Of a stretch of 64,000 bases of DNA, positions 1 through 12,205 are shown piece after piece (position 1 is the first letter of the stretch; every line of letters starts with the position of its first letter). This stretch comes from Glomus cerebriforme (Eukaryota; Glomeromycota; Glomeromycetes; Glomerales; Glomeraceae), in contig QKYT01000181.1 in assembly GCA_003550305.1 (NCBI GenBank), positions 127,482 to 191,481 on the forward strand, written 5' to 3'. The position numbers were made by a program, and so were the translations under genes. Under the pieces are notes generated by a model, which did no database searches, was not told the origin of the DNA, and saw only the letters and a list, made by a program, of their open reading frames with translations.

Positions 1-590
1 ATTCCCTTCAAAATGGAAAGTTTAGAACTTACATTTCAATTTCCAAAGCTAACAAAATACAAAAGAATATTAGTAAACATTCATAAATAAAAAAAAATAA
101 TAAATCTATTTTGAAGTTATTATCTTTGAAATAGGAAGTTCAGAACTTATATTTTGACTTCCAAACCTAAAAAAATACAAAAGAATATATTAGTAAACAT
201 TCATAAATAAAAATAATAATAAATCTATTTTGAAGTTATTACCTTCAAAATAGGAATCTGAAGTTATACTTCAGTTTTCTGAAACCTAAAGAAAAACAAA
301 AAGAATATTAGTAAATGTTCATTTAATAAAAAAAAATAAAAAAAAATTTTGAAGTCTTACCTTCGAAATGAAAGTTTAAAATCATACTTCAGTTTTCTGA
401 AACCTAAAAAAATAAAAAAAGAACATTAGTAAACATTCATTTAATAAAAAAATAAAAAAAATTTTGAAGTCTTAACTTCAAAATGGAGAGTTCAGAACTT
501 ACATTTTGACTTCCAAACCTAAAAAAATACAAAAGAATATTAGTAAATGTTCATTTAATAATATATATATACTTATTTACTTTTGAAAGT
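1..590. repeat. minisatellite, about five 116-119 bp units
   Basis: A degenerate tandem repeat. Each unit starts near a GAAGTTATTACCTTCAAAA-like block (about 112, 231, 350 and 466; the window opens inside the first unit). It then carries a CAGAACTTA or TTCAGTTTTCTGAAA block, CCTAAAAAAATAC, and ATTAGTAAACATTCAT. Units differ by point changes and A-run lengths. No ORF runs through it. Confidence 0.8.
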
Positions 591-862
591 AAAGTTCAGA
601 GATAATAAGAGGAGTTTGGAGTCCTGCAAAAAAAAACAAAAAAAAACATAAAGTTTGAAGAACTTCCTAATTTTATCCAAGATTTTGAAACCTAAAATTT
701 AAAACAGTTAAATAATAGTTTAATTGAAGTTTATCAGAATAAAATAAAATCAAAGATTTTTGCACAAAGTTTTTTTATAAATTTGCAATATTAGAGATTA
801 TTATGAAGAAAATTATTTGAAGAACTGTGCAAATATTTATTAAAAGAAAATTTCTAAGTTTA

Positions 863-1222
863 TACGGGTTGTCTGGACATGTATCACGTGATTTTTGCTT
901 ATATGATAATTTATCACCCCTGTGTCACACCTTCTGTTTTCATTTTTTCTATTTATTATTCTAGGGACTTAGAATTTTTTCAAGGTGTGAAATCATATTC
1001 ATCACATATTATTCATCATATCCTTAATTTTGGCCGGATTTCATAATGCCAGCCAGAGTATCCTTTTTTTGAAATATAGTACTACATTACACAGTCCAAA
1101 AAAGGCAATTTTCTTTCTCTCGAAAATCAAATTTTGGGTTACACGAATTTCCAAAAAGGCAATTTCATTGCAGATCATTTAATTCTGGCCGGAATTATGA
1201 CCTCGTGTTCAGACAACCCGTA
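863..1222. mobile_element. TA-flanked nonautonomous DNA transposon (Tc1/mariner-like MITE)
   Basis: Terminal inverted repeats CGGGTTGTCTG.ACA lie at 865 and end at 1220, each next to a TA dinucleotide, as expected from a TA target duplication. The interior is noncoding and has CACGTGAT, two CCAAAAAGGCAATT blocks and GGCCGGA motifs. The 5461-5610 stretch shares these internal motifs, so the family is dispersed. Confidence 0.65.
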
Positions 1223-1660
1223 TACAAATAGAAATCGCTTTATTAAAAATACATAAAAAAAGCAAAAATCTGCAAATTTTGCAGATTTTTGCAATTTTGT
1301 ACTTCTAAAATTTTTTCAATGTTAGATTGTTTATTTATTACATTAATAATAAAAGTTTTAAACTTATACTTACAATTTTTAATTTGTTTAATTTTATAAA
1401 GTATATTATTGAAAAATAATTATCTATTATAGTTTAATATTATTTTGGAAAATGTTATGTTATTTTGGTAAATTTTGCATTTTCAAGAAATATGTAATAT
1501 TTTTCAGAATAACATAACATTTGATTTTTTATTTGTAAATTATAATAAATATTTTTTTTTTAAAAAAAAAATCTTTCTCACAAATAAAATTTATTGATTA
1601 TTATTCAAGAATACACAATCGATTAAAGGATAAACACTATTGCACGTTACAATTATTTGT
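1223..1660. other. AT-rich intergenic, nothing recognised
   Basis: A/T-run DNA with no long ORF and no repeat structure beyond short homopolymers. Confidence 0.5.
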
Positions 1661-3480
1661 TCATGTTATCACAACTGAGAAAAGGGTATCGCATTTACTT
1701 TATTACAGATGAAGAATGAAAACAATTCTTCCTTAGATCAAAATGCCTGTAGTCTTGGAGAGGAGCGAATTACCCGACTAAGTTACCTTTGACTTACCGG
1801 TAAAGCAGGATGGGGAGTAAGACCTCTATTACCAAATTATATGATACAGTCCTTTATGTATCTAATCTGAGAAATCCTATCCTATCCATAAAGAACAAAA
1901 TCATATATACATTACTATAAAGGTTACCTTAGCCTCATAGTAAAAACTACCACTTTTGTTAATGAAATTTATATACTTTTTTTAATGCTATTTTCTCTAT
2001 TTTACTAATACCTTCCCTATCCAAAACTATACTATTCCTACGCCTATCTATCGAAAAGCTTACACTGAGTCTCCTCACCTTTCCCAAATCTTCCATTATT
2101 CAAAAACAAAATAATCAACCTACCTCCAACCTAAGCTCTGAATTATTGGTAACAGCCCTTAAATTAGTTCATATATATCTCCCCTCAAAAGATTAGATAA
2201 ACGGTAGATCTTTAAACTAGCATAATACATCAAATAAGGTTATAAAATTTGGCTGCTAATACCAAATTTCAGAAGAGAGTAACTAACGACAAAGTCTTCC
2301 AGTAATCCAAAGACAAGATCTTTCAACAACTCCATGTTGGTTTTAATGATTTAACTTTATTGGTAAGGTTCCCTTCATTAGTTTACATGTAACTCCCCTC
2401 AAGTACAAATGGGTTTTTAAGCATGATACATTAAGTAAGATTATAAAAGTCAGCTGCTAGTACCAACTTTCAGAATCAGGTGACTAACGACAAAGTCTTT
2501 CAGTAAAACCAAATCTTTCAAATTATTGAAGTTAGGTAAAATAAAAATAGCTTCTTGAACTTGGTTACAGGCATACGTTGAACTTCTTTAGAAATCCAAA
2601 ATTGCTTACAATGACCAGGTATTGAAAGTGGAAAGGATGAGAGAAGAATCCATAGACGAAGTATAATCCAAGCTACGCATGTTACAATAATTACAGCTTA
2701 AGTGTAAGTATACAAAAATAAGAAAAGTACAAGCAAAAAATTTTTCATCAACTATCCAATCACAACTCCTTAAGGGTACACAAAAGGAATTACCATCCGT
2801 AAAACTAAACTAAAGGGAATGTAACAATAATGGGAACTAATCACATAACAGTAATCAGCTGCAAATCAATTTTTGAATATCCCACTCCCCCACTTAAAGT
2901 ATTGAGTATGAAGAAGAAAACAGCAAGCTGTGCCTTTTCAGGAACTACTCAGAGAGAGGTACCTAGAAGTGACCAGAAAATGAAAACTAAATTAAAATAA
3001 AAGACTACCAAACACCAAACCAGCTGGGTTACTTTCTCTTATATCCAGAACACCAGAAAGAGCTCCCTTATTATTCAAGCCCACATTTCAACTCTGCAAA
3101 AAGATATTTACTTCCAAAGAAACATTATGCTAAGTTAATTCCAGGGTCCACCAGGAGCAACTACAAGTCTTTCTCTCTGCCTTGTGCAAAAAAGAAAACC
3201 TGAGAATACTAAGCAGCCCCTTAGGTATCAACTTTGAGAAAGACGTTAGTGGTTGAAAATTATCATAAACTTGACTTGCAATGAAATTTGGTGAGCCAGA
3301 AACTAGTATCCATATTTTCTAAAGCTTTCTAGTTAACTTCAGCGACATAGCAACACTTTTCTTATGACTAAAAGACCATTTTCTTAAAGCAAACTGGCCA
3401 AAAAGTGCAACTTTTCTTTCCCAAACTTCTTGGGAGAAATGGGCGTAGGGATCATCAAGGAGAGTGCTCCCCCAATTATA
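1661..3480. other. noncoding block with a degenerate tandem duplication
   Basis: More balanced base composition than its flanks but no supportable ORF. Two copies of a roughly 200-215 bp segment lie in tandem at about 2161-2340 and 2375-2525. Both contain CTCCCCTCAA, GCTGCTA.TACCAA and the 17-mer ACTAACGACAAAGTCTT (2282 and 2483). It could be an old retroelement LTR or noncoding repeat, but I see no primer-binding site, coding domain or clear termini. Confidence 0.4.
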
Positions 3481-4735
3481 ATAAATATTATAATAATTTT
3501 ATAATAAATTTATATATGAAAAATTATCTAATGTAATACATTATTTTTAATTCAACATTTTTCCAAAAAAAACATACAATTTGAATTTTTTTATAAATCG
3601 GATAATATTATGCTAATGTTGTATCAAAAATTGTCCAGTATAATGTACCATTTTCCAAAAAAAAATCCAAAATTTGCTTTTTTTGCAATTTGAACAATGG
3701 ACTTCATTTGACTTGTGATTAGTACTGATATTTATGTTATGCAGCCTAGATGCTATTTTTTTAAAAAAAATAGTAGCAAACAAGTACTAAATTAGTAAAT
3801 AAAAAAAGTAAAGATATTTTTTTTTTAAGACAAGTTAAACATAAAAAAAGTAAAAATATTAAAACGTAATGCTTTATTTATTTACTCAAATAAAATTAAA
3901 CAAAAATTGGTTAAAAGAAATTTAAATTTATTTATTTTCTATATGTTTGCCATTTATTAATTTTATAATATAATTTTTTTCTACATCTATTATTTGATTT
4001 AATTTTTGTTAATATAAATCAATAACAAATGATTTTTGTCATTTTAGATGTAAAATTTCTAAAATAATGATAATAATAATAAATTAATAATAAAATTAAG
4101 TAATTTATTGAAATTTATATCTTTATTTTTATTTTTAATTGTATTATTGACCTAAACCAATTTTTTGATTAAAAACCAGATATATAACCGAATATAATAA
4201 TTCATAACATATAATAAATTCTTTATAAAAAAACCTTCCAAAAATAAATAAAAATAAGAGAAAAAAAAATTTATAAAAATTATCTATTTAAAAAATCTGA
4301 AAAACTATAGGTAGATTGAGTAACCACTCTAGGTAGTTTGAGTATTCACTCACCTTTTTTCTTTTTAAAAAGGATTTATCATTTCAGTCTTATAGTTTAC
4401 TTTTGCTCCTTTTATAAACCATTTTGAAATATTTGTAAACTATAAGAAAAGAAGAGTTTTTTTTTACAAAAAATATCTTTTTATTTTTCACACAAAAAAT
4501 AAAGGATCATATGTTTTAAATTCTAATTCTGCTTCTTTTTTTTTAACATTTAATGATCATACCATCATCAAAGCCATAAGTTTGGCAAAAAACATTACTA
4601 TATCGAATAATTTGCTATATTATAGTGTTAACGAATTTTTTTTATAATAAAAGCCTGATCGATCAAGACACTTCATTATATCAAGATATAAAAAATTAAG
4701 TTTCTTGATTGACATAATGGGCATCAGATCGGATA
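3481..4735. other. AT-rich intergenic, nothing recognised
   Basis: Long A/T runs and short hairpins only, with no coding signal on either strand. Confidence 0.5.
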
Positions 4736-4890
4736 ATATCTGAATATCTGTCAGATATATCAGATATTTGTGAATATCTGCAAATATCTGGCTAAATTGT
4801 GGTCTTTGTGGATATCTGGATATTATTCAGATATATTATCCATTTATTTAGATTGAACAGATAAAATGTCAAATCAGATATCCAGATAAA
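4736..4890. repeat. short-motif repeat of ATATCTG
   Basis: About a dozen copies of (A/G)ATATCTG or its complement CAGATAT occur in both orientations within 155 bp. The block can fold on itself. The following stretch to 5460 is AT-rich and shows nothing further. Confidence 0.6.
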
Positions 4891-5460
4891 TGGATTCAAA
4901 CTCTGCTCAGTTTTTTTTTAGTTAAAGATAAGTATATACTTCTTCAGATATAGAAGCAAATGTATCTATCTTGACTGTACAATGTTCTTTCTTGATCCGC
5001 ATATATTTAATTTAATTGAAAAGTATCAAGTTTAATACTTTTGCAGTATAGAAGGATTTTTTTGATATTATTATATATTCAATTTAAGCTGATTATATTC
5101 TTCTGATAAAAACTCATTAATTATTATTAAATATTTATTTCCTTTTTTACACAATGGCAATTCTTCAGATTTTATCCATACTCCTCATTTTTTATTATTA
5201 GAATAAAATATATACTTATCATATATAATAAGAATTACTTTTTTGTTATTAAGTTCTAATATTAATGATGTTCATTCCATATTTTTACCTTTATATTTTA
5301 TCATCTTTTTTTTATAGCTATAAATTTTATCCAGAAATATTTTTCAATATTTAACAATATTAGGATGCTTATAATTATAATTTATTATCTATATAATTAA
5401 AAAAATTTGTGTGTAATGATAACGTTTAGATTAACAATATAAATAATCACATTATAAATG

Positions 5461-5626
5461 TGTNACATANTCACGTGATNTTANACAATATCCAAAAAAG
5501 GCAATTTTATTTCCTACNAAAATTGGATCAAATGGTAGTACAAANTTACANAAAATTCCAAAAAAGAAAATTGATGTGCATACACATAATTCTGGCCGGA
5601 ATTAAAAATTATAAATAAAATTTAAA
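5461..5626. repeat. dispersed repeat related to 863-1222, with seven N bases
   Basis: Shares CACGTGAT, TCCAAAAAAGGCAATTTT and ATTCTGGCCGGAATT in the same order as the element at 863-1222. Seven ambiguous bases cluster at 5464-5551, which suggests collapsed or polymorphic repeat copies in the assembly. Confidence 0.5.
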
Positions 5627-5627
5627 A

Positions 5628-5658
5628 CCCGTTGCAAAGCAACGGGCAGCAAACTAGT
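5628..5658 (+). mobile_element. Helitron-like 3' terminus
   Basis: A perfect hairpin CCCGTTGC-AAA-GCAACGGG (5628-5646) is followed seven bases later by CTAG at 5654-5657 and then T. Helitrons end in a GC-rich hairpin a few bases before CTRR and insert between A and T, so the fit is good. The 5' TC end was not found and no Rep/helicase ORF lies upstream. A second end of the same type, in the opposite orientation, is at 31421-31449. Confidence 0.5.
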
Positions 5659-6589
5659 AATAAATATAATTATTTTACCTTATTTTTGGGATTGAAAAAA
5701 ATAACCAAGTACATTTAACCAATATATTGCAGTTGCTATACCAATAGTTTTTTTATTATTCTTAAATTAATAAGTAATTTGTTTTCAACAAATTCTTTAA
5801 ATTTTAGTGAAGTATTATTTTACTTTGAGAATGAATCCAGATATGGTATTTTTTTGCTATATCCTTATCATTTATTAATCATATTGTCTTTTTATATTTG
5901 CTTTGATAGTTTACTAAAAGATAATTATAACAGAGTCAATAATTTGCCTAATATCTAATAGATCTTGCTTTATATGATCTATCTCCAATAAAAACTAGTT
6001 ATATAGCTTTTATACTGATTTTCATCTTCTTTTTTCCATTATCATTTAATCTTATCAAATATTTAAATATTGCCTATTTTTTATTATTAGCTATAGTCAC
6101 TGATTTTTACTATTTTTTAAACTTAATTTTTAAATTTTCAATTTTTTCATCTAGATTAAATAGATTTTAGTTTTCATTTTCTATATTATCCAAAACTTTC
6201 TTAAAATCAATTGGAGTTAATTTATATTTATTTATAAGTATTAATATTTTTTTAATGATTTCTTTTGAAGTTTTTGTAAAAGAGCTACTAGATTCATATT
6301 TATCAAAAATATTGATTTCTTAATTTTTTCAGTAAAGTATGAGCTATGTTTTTTTTAAGTATGCATTATTTAACTATACTAATTCATATTTATTTTCTTT
6401 TTTATTTAAAAAATCTATTTTGTTATTCCACTTACTATCATTTTTATTTTTTTAATTATTAATCTCTTTAACAATTCATAGTTTTTTTGCAAACTTTCTA
6501 GCTTTATTATATTCTTATTCTTTAACTTTAATTTTTCTTTTTGAAAATTAAGTTATTGTTATGAAAAAATGTCAATTCCATGTGAAAAT
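5659..6589. other. T-rich intergenic, nothing recognised
   Basis: Pyrimidine-rich AT sequence with no ORF above about 50 codons that looks coding. Confidence 0.45.
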
Positions 6590-6870
6590 TAGTAAAATCT
6601 TACATATAACATGCTGATCAATAGGGTTTCTCAAACTCAAATTAAATCAAATATAAAGCTAATTTGAATTTGTCAAATCAAATCAAGTTTAAATTAAATT
6701 TAAATAAATATTAAATATTTATTAAATTGACCAATTAAATTAAAGAATTTTCAAATAAAAACAAATCAAATTTGAATTAAATTAAAAAAAACTGATTTGA
6801 ATTTACAAATTCAAATCAAATTCAAATCAAATATCAAATATCAAATCAAATTATGTATTTTTACTAATCA
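6590..6870. repeat. low-complexity CAAAT/ATTTG tract
   Basis: Imperfect repetition of (T)CAAAT, AATTTGA and TTAAAT over about 280 bp, with no coding signal. Confidence 0.6.
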
Positions 6871-6912
6871 TTAACTATTTAATTTGAATTTTGCTTAAAA
6901 TTCTAGATACTA

Positions 6913-7214
6913 CCGTATATAGCGGGCCACAGTACCCCGGGTATCTTGCAAAAATCGGGGGTTTGACCCTGTACCCCCGGGTACTAAATAAAACCTAAAA
7001 ATTCCGTTTTTTGCGAATATCTCACGATATACCGGTCCAATTTGAACGATCTTTGAGCTCAATGAGAGCTATCAAACAAAAAAAAGATGGCTCAAATCTG
7101 ATCACTGGATCACGAGATAATTGTAAAATATCCCCCCGGATACTATACAATTCTATTAAATTTTTCAAGAGGGGTACTATGCATAGGGGGGGTACTATGG
7201 CCCGTGATATACGG
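6913..7214. mobile_element. GC-rich 302-bp TA-flanked MITE
   Basis: The left end reads CCGTATATAGCGGGCCACAG and continues into TACCCC. The right end is its near-exact complement, ending GGGCCATAGTACCCC on the reverse strand. TA sits immediately outside both ends (6911-6912 and 7215-7216). The interior is much richer in G and C than the surroundings. An ORF inside is a by-product. Confidence 0.7.
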
Positions 7215-7475
7215 TATATACAGTGATATATAGTATATAGAAAAATATTTATTTATTAATACTAATTATATAAATATTAATTATATTTTTTTTATCTTTT
7301 TTTTTTATATTTCTAATATTAGTGATACTAATATTTAATAACTGTTTTTTTACTGTATTTTATATTTATATATTACAAAAAATAATATAAATGAATAAAA
7401 AATAATATATTTAAACTTTTCTGAATATTTTTTCTCTTATGTCATCAGAAAATTTTTTATGTAAAAATTTATATA

Positions 7476-8092
7476 CAGTCATCCTTCTCTATAATCATAC
7501 CCCTTGAGACTACCAAATGATATGCTTATAGACAGATGTACTTATATTAAGATTTTTTGCTATATAATCATATTGTGATTATTGTCTGAAGCAAAGCAAA
7601 GAACTATATATTTTTATGCAAAGTAATAACCATTATGATCACGTGGTGATTTCTGTTTGTCTGGTCACATGCCTTAAATTTGATTAATTGATAATAAATA
7701 AATATTGACTACTAAAAAAAAAAATAAAAATAAAAATATGTGCTCTGAACTTAAAATAATTTTCATTTTCTAGTATATAATAATATATACTTATAAAATT
7801 TACTTTATGATTTATGGCTAATAAATAGCAATATAAGTTTTAGTTAGTTTTTTTCAAATGAATAGATGGCATACTCTGCATATTGCATATGAATAGATTC
7901 ACATGTTATACAAAATTATATTAATCACATGATATAGTGTGATTATAAATGGAAAAATTTTCTTGATTATACTTATAACTAATAAAGTCATTATAAAGGG
8001 TTATTTATTATATAAAAAGTTTGGGACTGAATAAAGTATGCTTGAAGAGAGGATGTGCTTATACAGGAGGTGCCTATAAAGGAAGCCGACTG
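7476..8092. mobile_element. 617-bp TA-flanked nonautonomous element, pogo-like ends
   Basis: Left end CAGTCATCCTTCTCTATAAT and right end (reverse complement) CAGTCGGCTTCCTTTATAGG form imperfect inverted repeats. They are flanked by TA at 7474-7475 and 8093-8094. CAGTC starts and subterminal TATAATCATA-type repeats are typical of pogo/Tigger elements of the Tc1/mariner superfamily. No transposase ORF is present. Confidence 0.6.
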
Positions 8093-8735
8093 TATATCTA
8101 TATTATACATTATAATATTTTGTAAGTTTTCAGATTTATCACAAATTTATATAAACATAATACTTTGTAACTTTTTATAATAATATTTCACAATTTTACA
8201 ATATGTAATATTTTGTTAATTTTACATTTACCCTTACTATAGTTTATATAAATATAATACTTTATAATATTTAATTTAAAGGTAATTTTATATAAAAAAA
8301 AAATACAAATATTTTTAACTTTTGTTAATTAGATTATTCTAACATGTTTATTAAAGAAAAAAATTTAAAGGAAAAAAAATTATTATTTTTTTTTTCAAAA
8401 AAAAAGAAAGACAAATACTTTCCATTCATTAATAATTTTTTTTCTTCCCCTCAATCTATGTTAACATAATAAAAATGTATAATTGTATAAATACAATTTT
8501 CAGGTTTAGAAATTTAAATATCTGCAGTACGTATTTATGTAATTTTGGCCAGAGTCGATTATCAATCAAAAAATAGATTTTGTGTAACATTAAAAAAATA
8601 TTTTTTCTATAAAAAAATTTTATCGTGTAGAACAAAATTAACTTTTTATTTTAACTATATAAGAAAGTAGATGTCAAGACAAGGTCAAATTTATTAATTT
8701 ATTGATCTATTTTTTTAAGAAAAATACTCTAATAA
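8093..8735. other. upstream region of the PUM3 homologue
   Basis: AT-rich and without ORFs. It presumably holds the promoter and 5' leader of the gene starting at 8736, but no specific element could be assigned. Confidence 0.4.
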
Positions 8736-11656
8736 ATGCCTACACCTACAAAATCCAAAAAAATTGCCAAATCAACAGTATCTAAAAAAACAATGGCAAA
8801 AAATCAAACACCGCAAAAATCAACCTCAAAATCAATATCATCTAAGTCAATTCCCCCGAAAAATGCAAGCAATTCCATGAATAATAAGGATAGTAAAAAT
8901 AATAAAAAGAATTCCAATAAATCTAATAATAAAAAATCAAAGTCGAAAGAAACGGACGAAATTGAAATTGATAATAATTTATCAGATGATTCGATTGATT
9001 TTGAAATGATTGATGTTAATGAAGACGATGAAAAAGAAGAACTATTTAATTTGAAAGTAAATTCTTTAGAAAGTTCAGATCATATGAACCTTGATATTGA
9101 TGAATCTGAAGATGATAGTGATATTGGTAGTAATGATGAATACGTGGTTTTAGAAGATAATATGGGTAGTGGATATGAAAAGCTGAATGAAGAATTGTCG
9201 AATGATGAAGATGAAGATGAAGATGAAGATAATGATTGTGAGAATGATTATGAGAATGATGACGAGAAAGAAGAAAGGCAAACGAAGCGACAAAAAACTC
9301 AAGAACTTGGTAATTATTTTCACAATATATTTTTAACACTTAATCCTTTTAAAGAAAATTCTTCAAACTCTAATCTAAATCATTTTCTATTTGATATAAT
9401 AGATTATAATGTAATTAAGTTAGCATTTCAACGTAAACCAACAGTTACAAATAAACTTGATCGAGCTTATCATTTAGGGTTAAAAGAATTATGGAATCAA
9501 GTACGAATAAGAAATATTTCTAAAGAAAAAAGGAATACATATTTGATCAAATTATTTGAATTAATGAATGGTAAAATACCTGAAATATTATTTAAAAATG
9601 ATACTTCACGTATTATACAAACGGTACTTAAATATGGCACAAAAGAACAACATAAAATTATTGTTGATGAATTGGAAGGAAAATGGTTAGAAGCTTCAAA
9701 AAATACTCATGCCAAATTTGTTATTTGTAAAGTTTTGATGTATTGGTAAGTGAAATAATTTTTTTTTGTGTTGTATTATTTTTTAAAAAAAAATATTTAT
9801 TTAAATTATTTTTTTCTCGTTTAGTCCTGAACACAGAAATAAAATTATATCAGAATTTAAAGGGAATATATCAAGATTGATACAGCATACAGAAGCTCGT
9901 GGTGTAATTCTAGAAGCTTATGAACTACTTAATGCAAAACAAAGATCCGCTTTAATCCAAGAATTTTATGGAAAAGAATTTTCCTTATTCAAGGTATATT
10001 AACACACTATTAACCTAGTTCATTTTAACTATCTCCTATAGTTAATGTAACATTTGATTTTACTTCTTTTAATATAGGAAACACAGGGATTAAGTATTGA
10101 AGAGCTTATAAAAGAGAATCCTTCGAATAAAGATAGACTTCTTGAAAACCTTTCAAGAGAGATAGAAGCAATAATGAAAAAACCTGGTTTAATTGGATAT
10201 ATTATACCACACCGTATTATGTTGGATTATTTTAATTACGCCGATGAAAATAAGATACGTGAAAAGGTTGCTTTAATTGGAGATCATGTGCCCGAATTTT
10301 TACATACACGTGAAGGTTCTCGTGTAGCAATGATGTGTTTTTCTTATGGAACTGTAAAGGTGCGTCATAAAATAATATTTTTAATATTATAATATCAAAT
10401 TGTTAAATTTTATTGTTCTATTTATAGGATAGGAAAACTATGTTAAAGGCCATGAAAGATCATATAGAAAAGATATGTATTGAAGAATATGGACATTTAG
10501 TGTTATTAAGAGCATTTGATGTCGTTGATGACACTGTCGCTGTATCAAAATATATTATTGAGGTATTTAAATTTAGATTCTTTTTGATCTATTATATTAA
10601 TTTATAAAATTATTTAATAATTAACTTTTATATAGCAAATGACCAAATCGAATAAATTAGAACATATTATTCAAAATAAATGGGGACATCGTGTAATTTT
10701 ATATTTGTTAGCTCATAGGACCAAATTATACTTTAGCAATGATACATTACGTTTACTTGCTCAAGGTGATGAAATTCGTACGAAAACAAGGCACGTATAT
10801 ATTATTTTTTATTTTATTAATTATTAATTATTATTAATTAAAAACATATTTTTTTTTTACAATCTATAGTAAAAAGGATCCTGCTGTACGCGCAAATGAA
10901 CTTCGTAAAGCAATTTCACCAGCGTTAATAGAGTACGCGCAAAAAAACACTTCCACAATGTTCTTATTTACTTATTCGACTCAAGTTCTTTGTGAAATAT
11001 TGTTACATGCAGATGGAACTTTAGATCAAAAGAAGCCAATCTTGGAGAATATAGCAAAATTAGCCAATAAGAATCCGAATAATAAAGAGGAAAAAGATGA
11101 TGATAATATTATGTTATCTTACATTAATCGTACTCTTAAAGTATTAGTTCATGGAAGACATTGGAAACAACCTAAATCACCAAAAAATCAAGTAAAAAGC
11201 GATGATGTTTCACCAAAGACAAATGAAACATCACAAGTTGATGAATATGAAAAAGTGGAATTGCATTTCGCTCCAGTGTTGTTTAATAGTATTAAAGAAT
11301 ATATTTTATTTTATGCATGTCATCCTTCAGCTTCTTTTGTAATACTAGCTTTATTAGAAAATAAAGAGACTAATAAGGATGTTAAAGAAGAATTATTGAA
11401 AGGTTTAGAACAAGTTCAAAGTGCAGCCGATAAAGACGAAAAATCTGGTGCAAATTTAATTTTAAAAGAATTAGAAAAAGAAAATATTAAGTTAGAATTA
11501 AACGAAAATAACAAAAGTAAAAAAGTTATTGGAAAAAGCAAAGGAACGATCGGAAATATTTCATCTTTTGGGAATATAAAAAAAGAAATTAAGAAGGAGA
11601 AAGGAATTAATAATGGGAATAAAAATAATAACAAAGGTACAAAGAGAAAGCGGTAA
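8736..11656 (+). CDS. PUM3: PUM3/Puf6-type pumilio-repeat ribosome biogenesis protein
   Basis: Six exons: 8736-9745, 9825-9993, 10078-10359, 10428-10562, 10636-10790 and 10870-11656, giving 845 aa. The first ~210 residues are a Lys/Ser/Asn-rich and then Asp/Glu-rich nuclear tail. Atypical PUF repeats follow (RKPTVTNKLDRAYHLG, NDTSRIIQTVLKYG, NTHAKFVICKVLMYC, EYGHLVLLRAFDVVDDT). A CPL-like C-terminal region begins near the SKKDPAVRANELRK segment, and the tail is basic (GTKRKR). Human PUM3 and yeast Puf6 are about 650 aa; the excess is the acidic N-terminus. The family binds RNA/DNA non-specifically and acts in nucleolar 60S ribosome assembly. Intron 5 only keeps frame with a GC donor (AAG|GCACGT); the GT four bases on would hit an immediate stop. 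An AATAAA lies at 11699-11704. Confidence 0.9.
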
Positions 11657-12205
11657 AAAAATATTTATTAATTTAGATAAGGTTATAAATATAATATTAA
11701 TAAAATTCCTTTAACTATTCTTTTAACTTTATTATTTTCATTTGCAAATACAAAAGTTTTTTTTTATGTAAAAGGTTAAATAAAGTGAACTAGAAACTTT
11801 AGGATTCATACCACTTTGTATCTGTCCGTACATAAAATTTCATTGAAATATATCGTACTAATCTAACATTCCTAAACAAAATTAAGACAGTAAAGATAAC
11901 ACTAATATATTTCCAGAATCAAGTCAAGATTATCCATTTTTTTTCCCTCTATCAAATAAAAGTTTTTATGAACAGTCATTAGCAGAAAGATTTAATATAA
12001 ATAATGTCAGATCATTAGTTTTCGCAGTTGATCAGTTACGAGCAATAAGGCGCAATTGTAATGGCTGTGAGGATCATTTCCTTTTTGAAACGTGACAAGT
12101 AAATATTTATTGGGTTAGTAAACAATCAAGCATTTCATTCCACTACACAAAAAAAAAATTTGTTTTTTTTTTTTGGTTTTTTGTTTGGTCTGTTTTTTAC
12201 ATATA
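11657..12205. promoter_or_regulatory. intergenic between PUM3 and ATRX homologues
   Basis: Contains the likely polyadenylation signal of the upstream gene (AATAAA, 11699) and the promoter and leader of the downstream gene. The block 11990-12110 is less AT-rich than its flanks. A T-rich tract lies just before the ATG at 12206. No element was identified with certainty. Confidence 0.35.

Noticed and set aside
1661..3480. Possible LTR retrotransposon or solo LTR
   Set aside because: No TG..CA termini, target duplication, primer-binding site or polyprotein could be found.
7011..7226. 71-codon frame
   Set aside because: Lies across and beyond a GC-rich MITE with clear inverted ends; no protein-like features.
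9046..9339. His/Tyr-rich minus-strand frame
   Set aside because: It is the complement of the Asp/Glu repeat region of the PUM3 homologue, which has a full gene model on the other strand.
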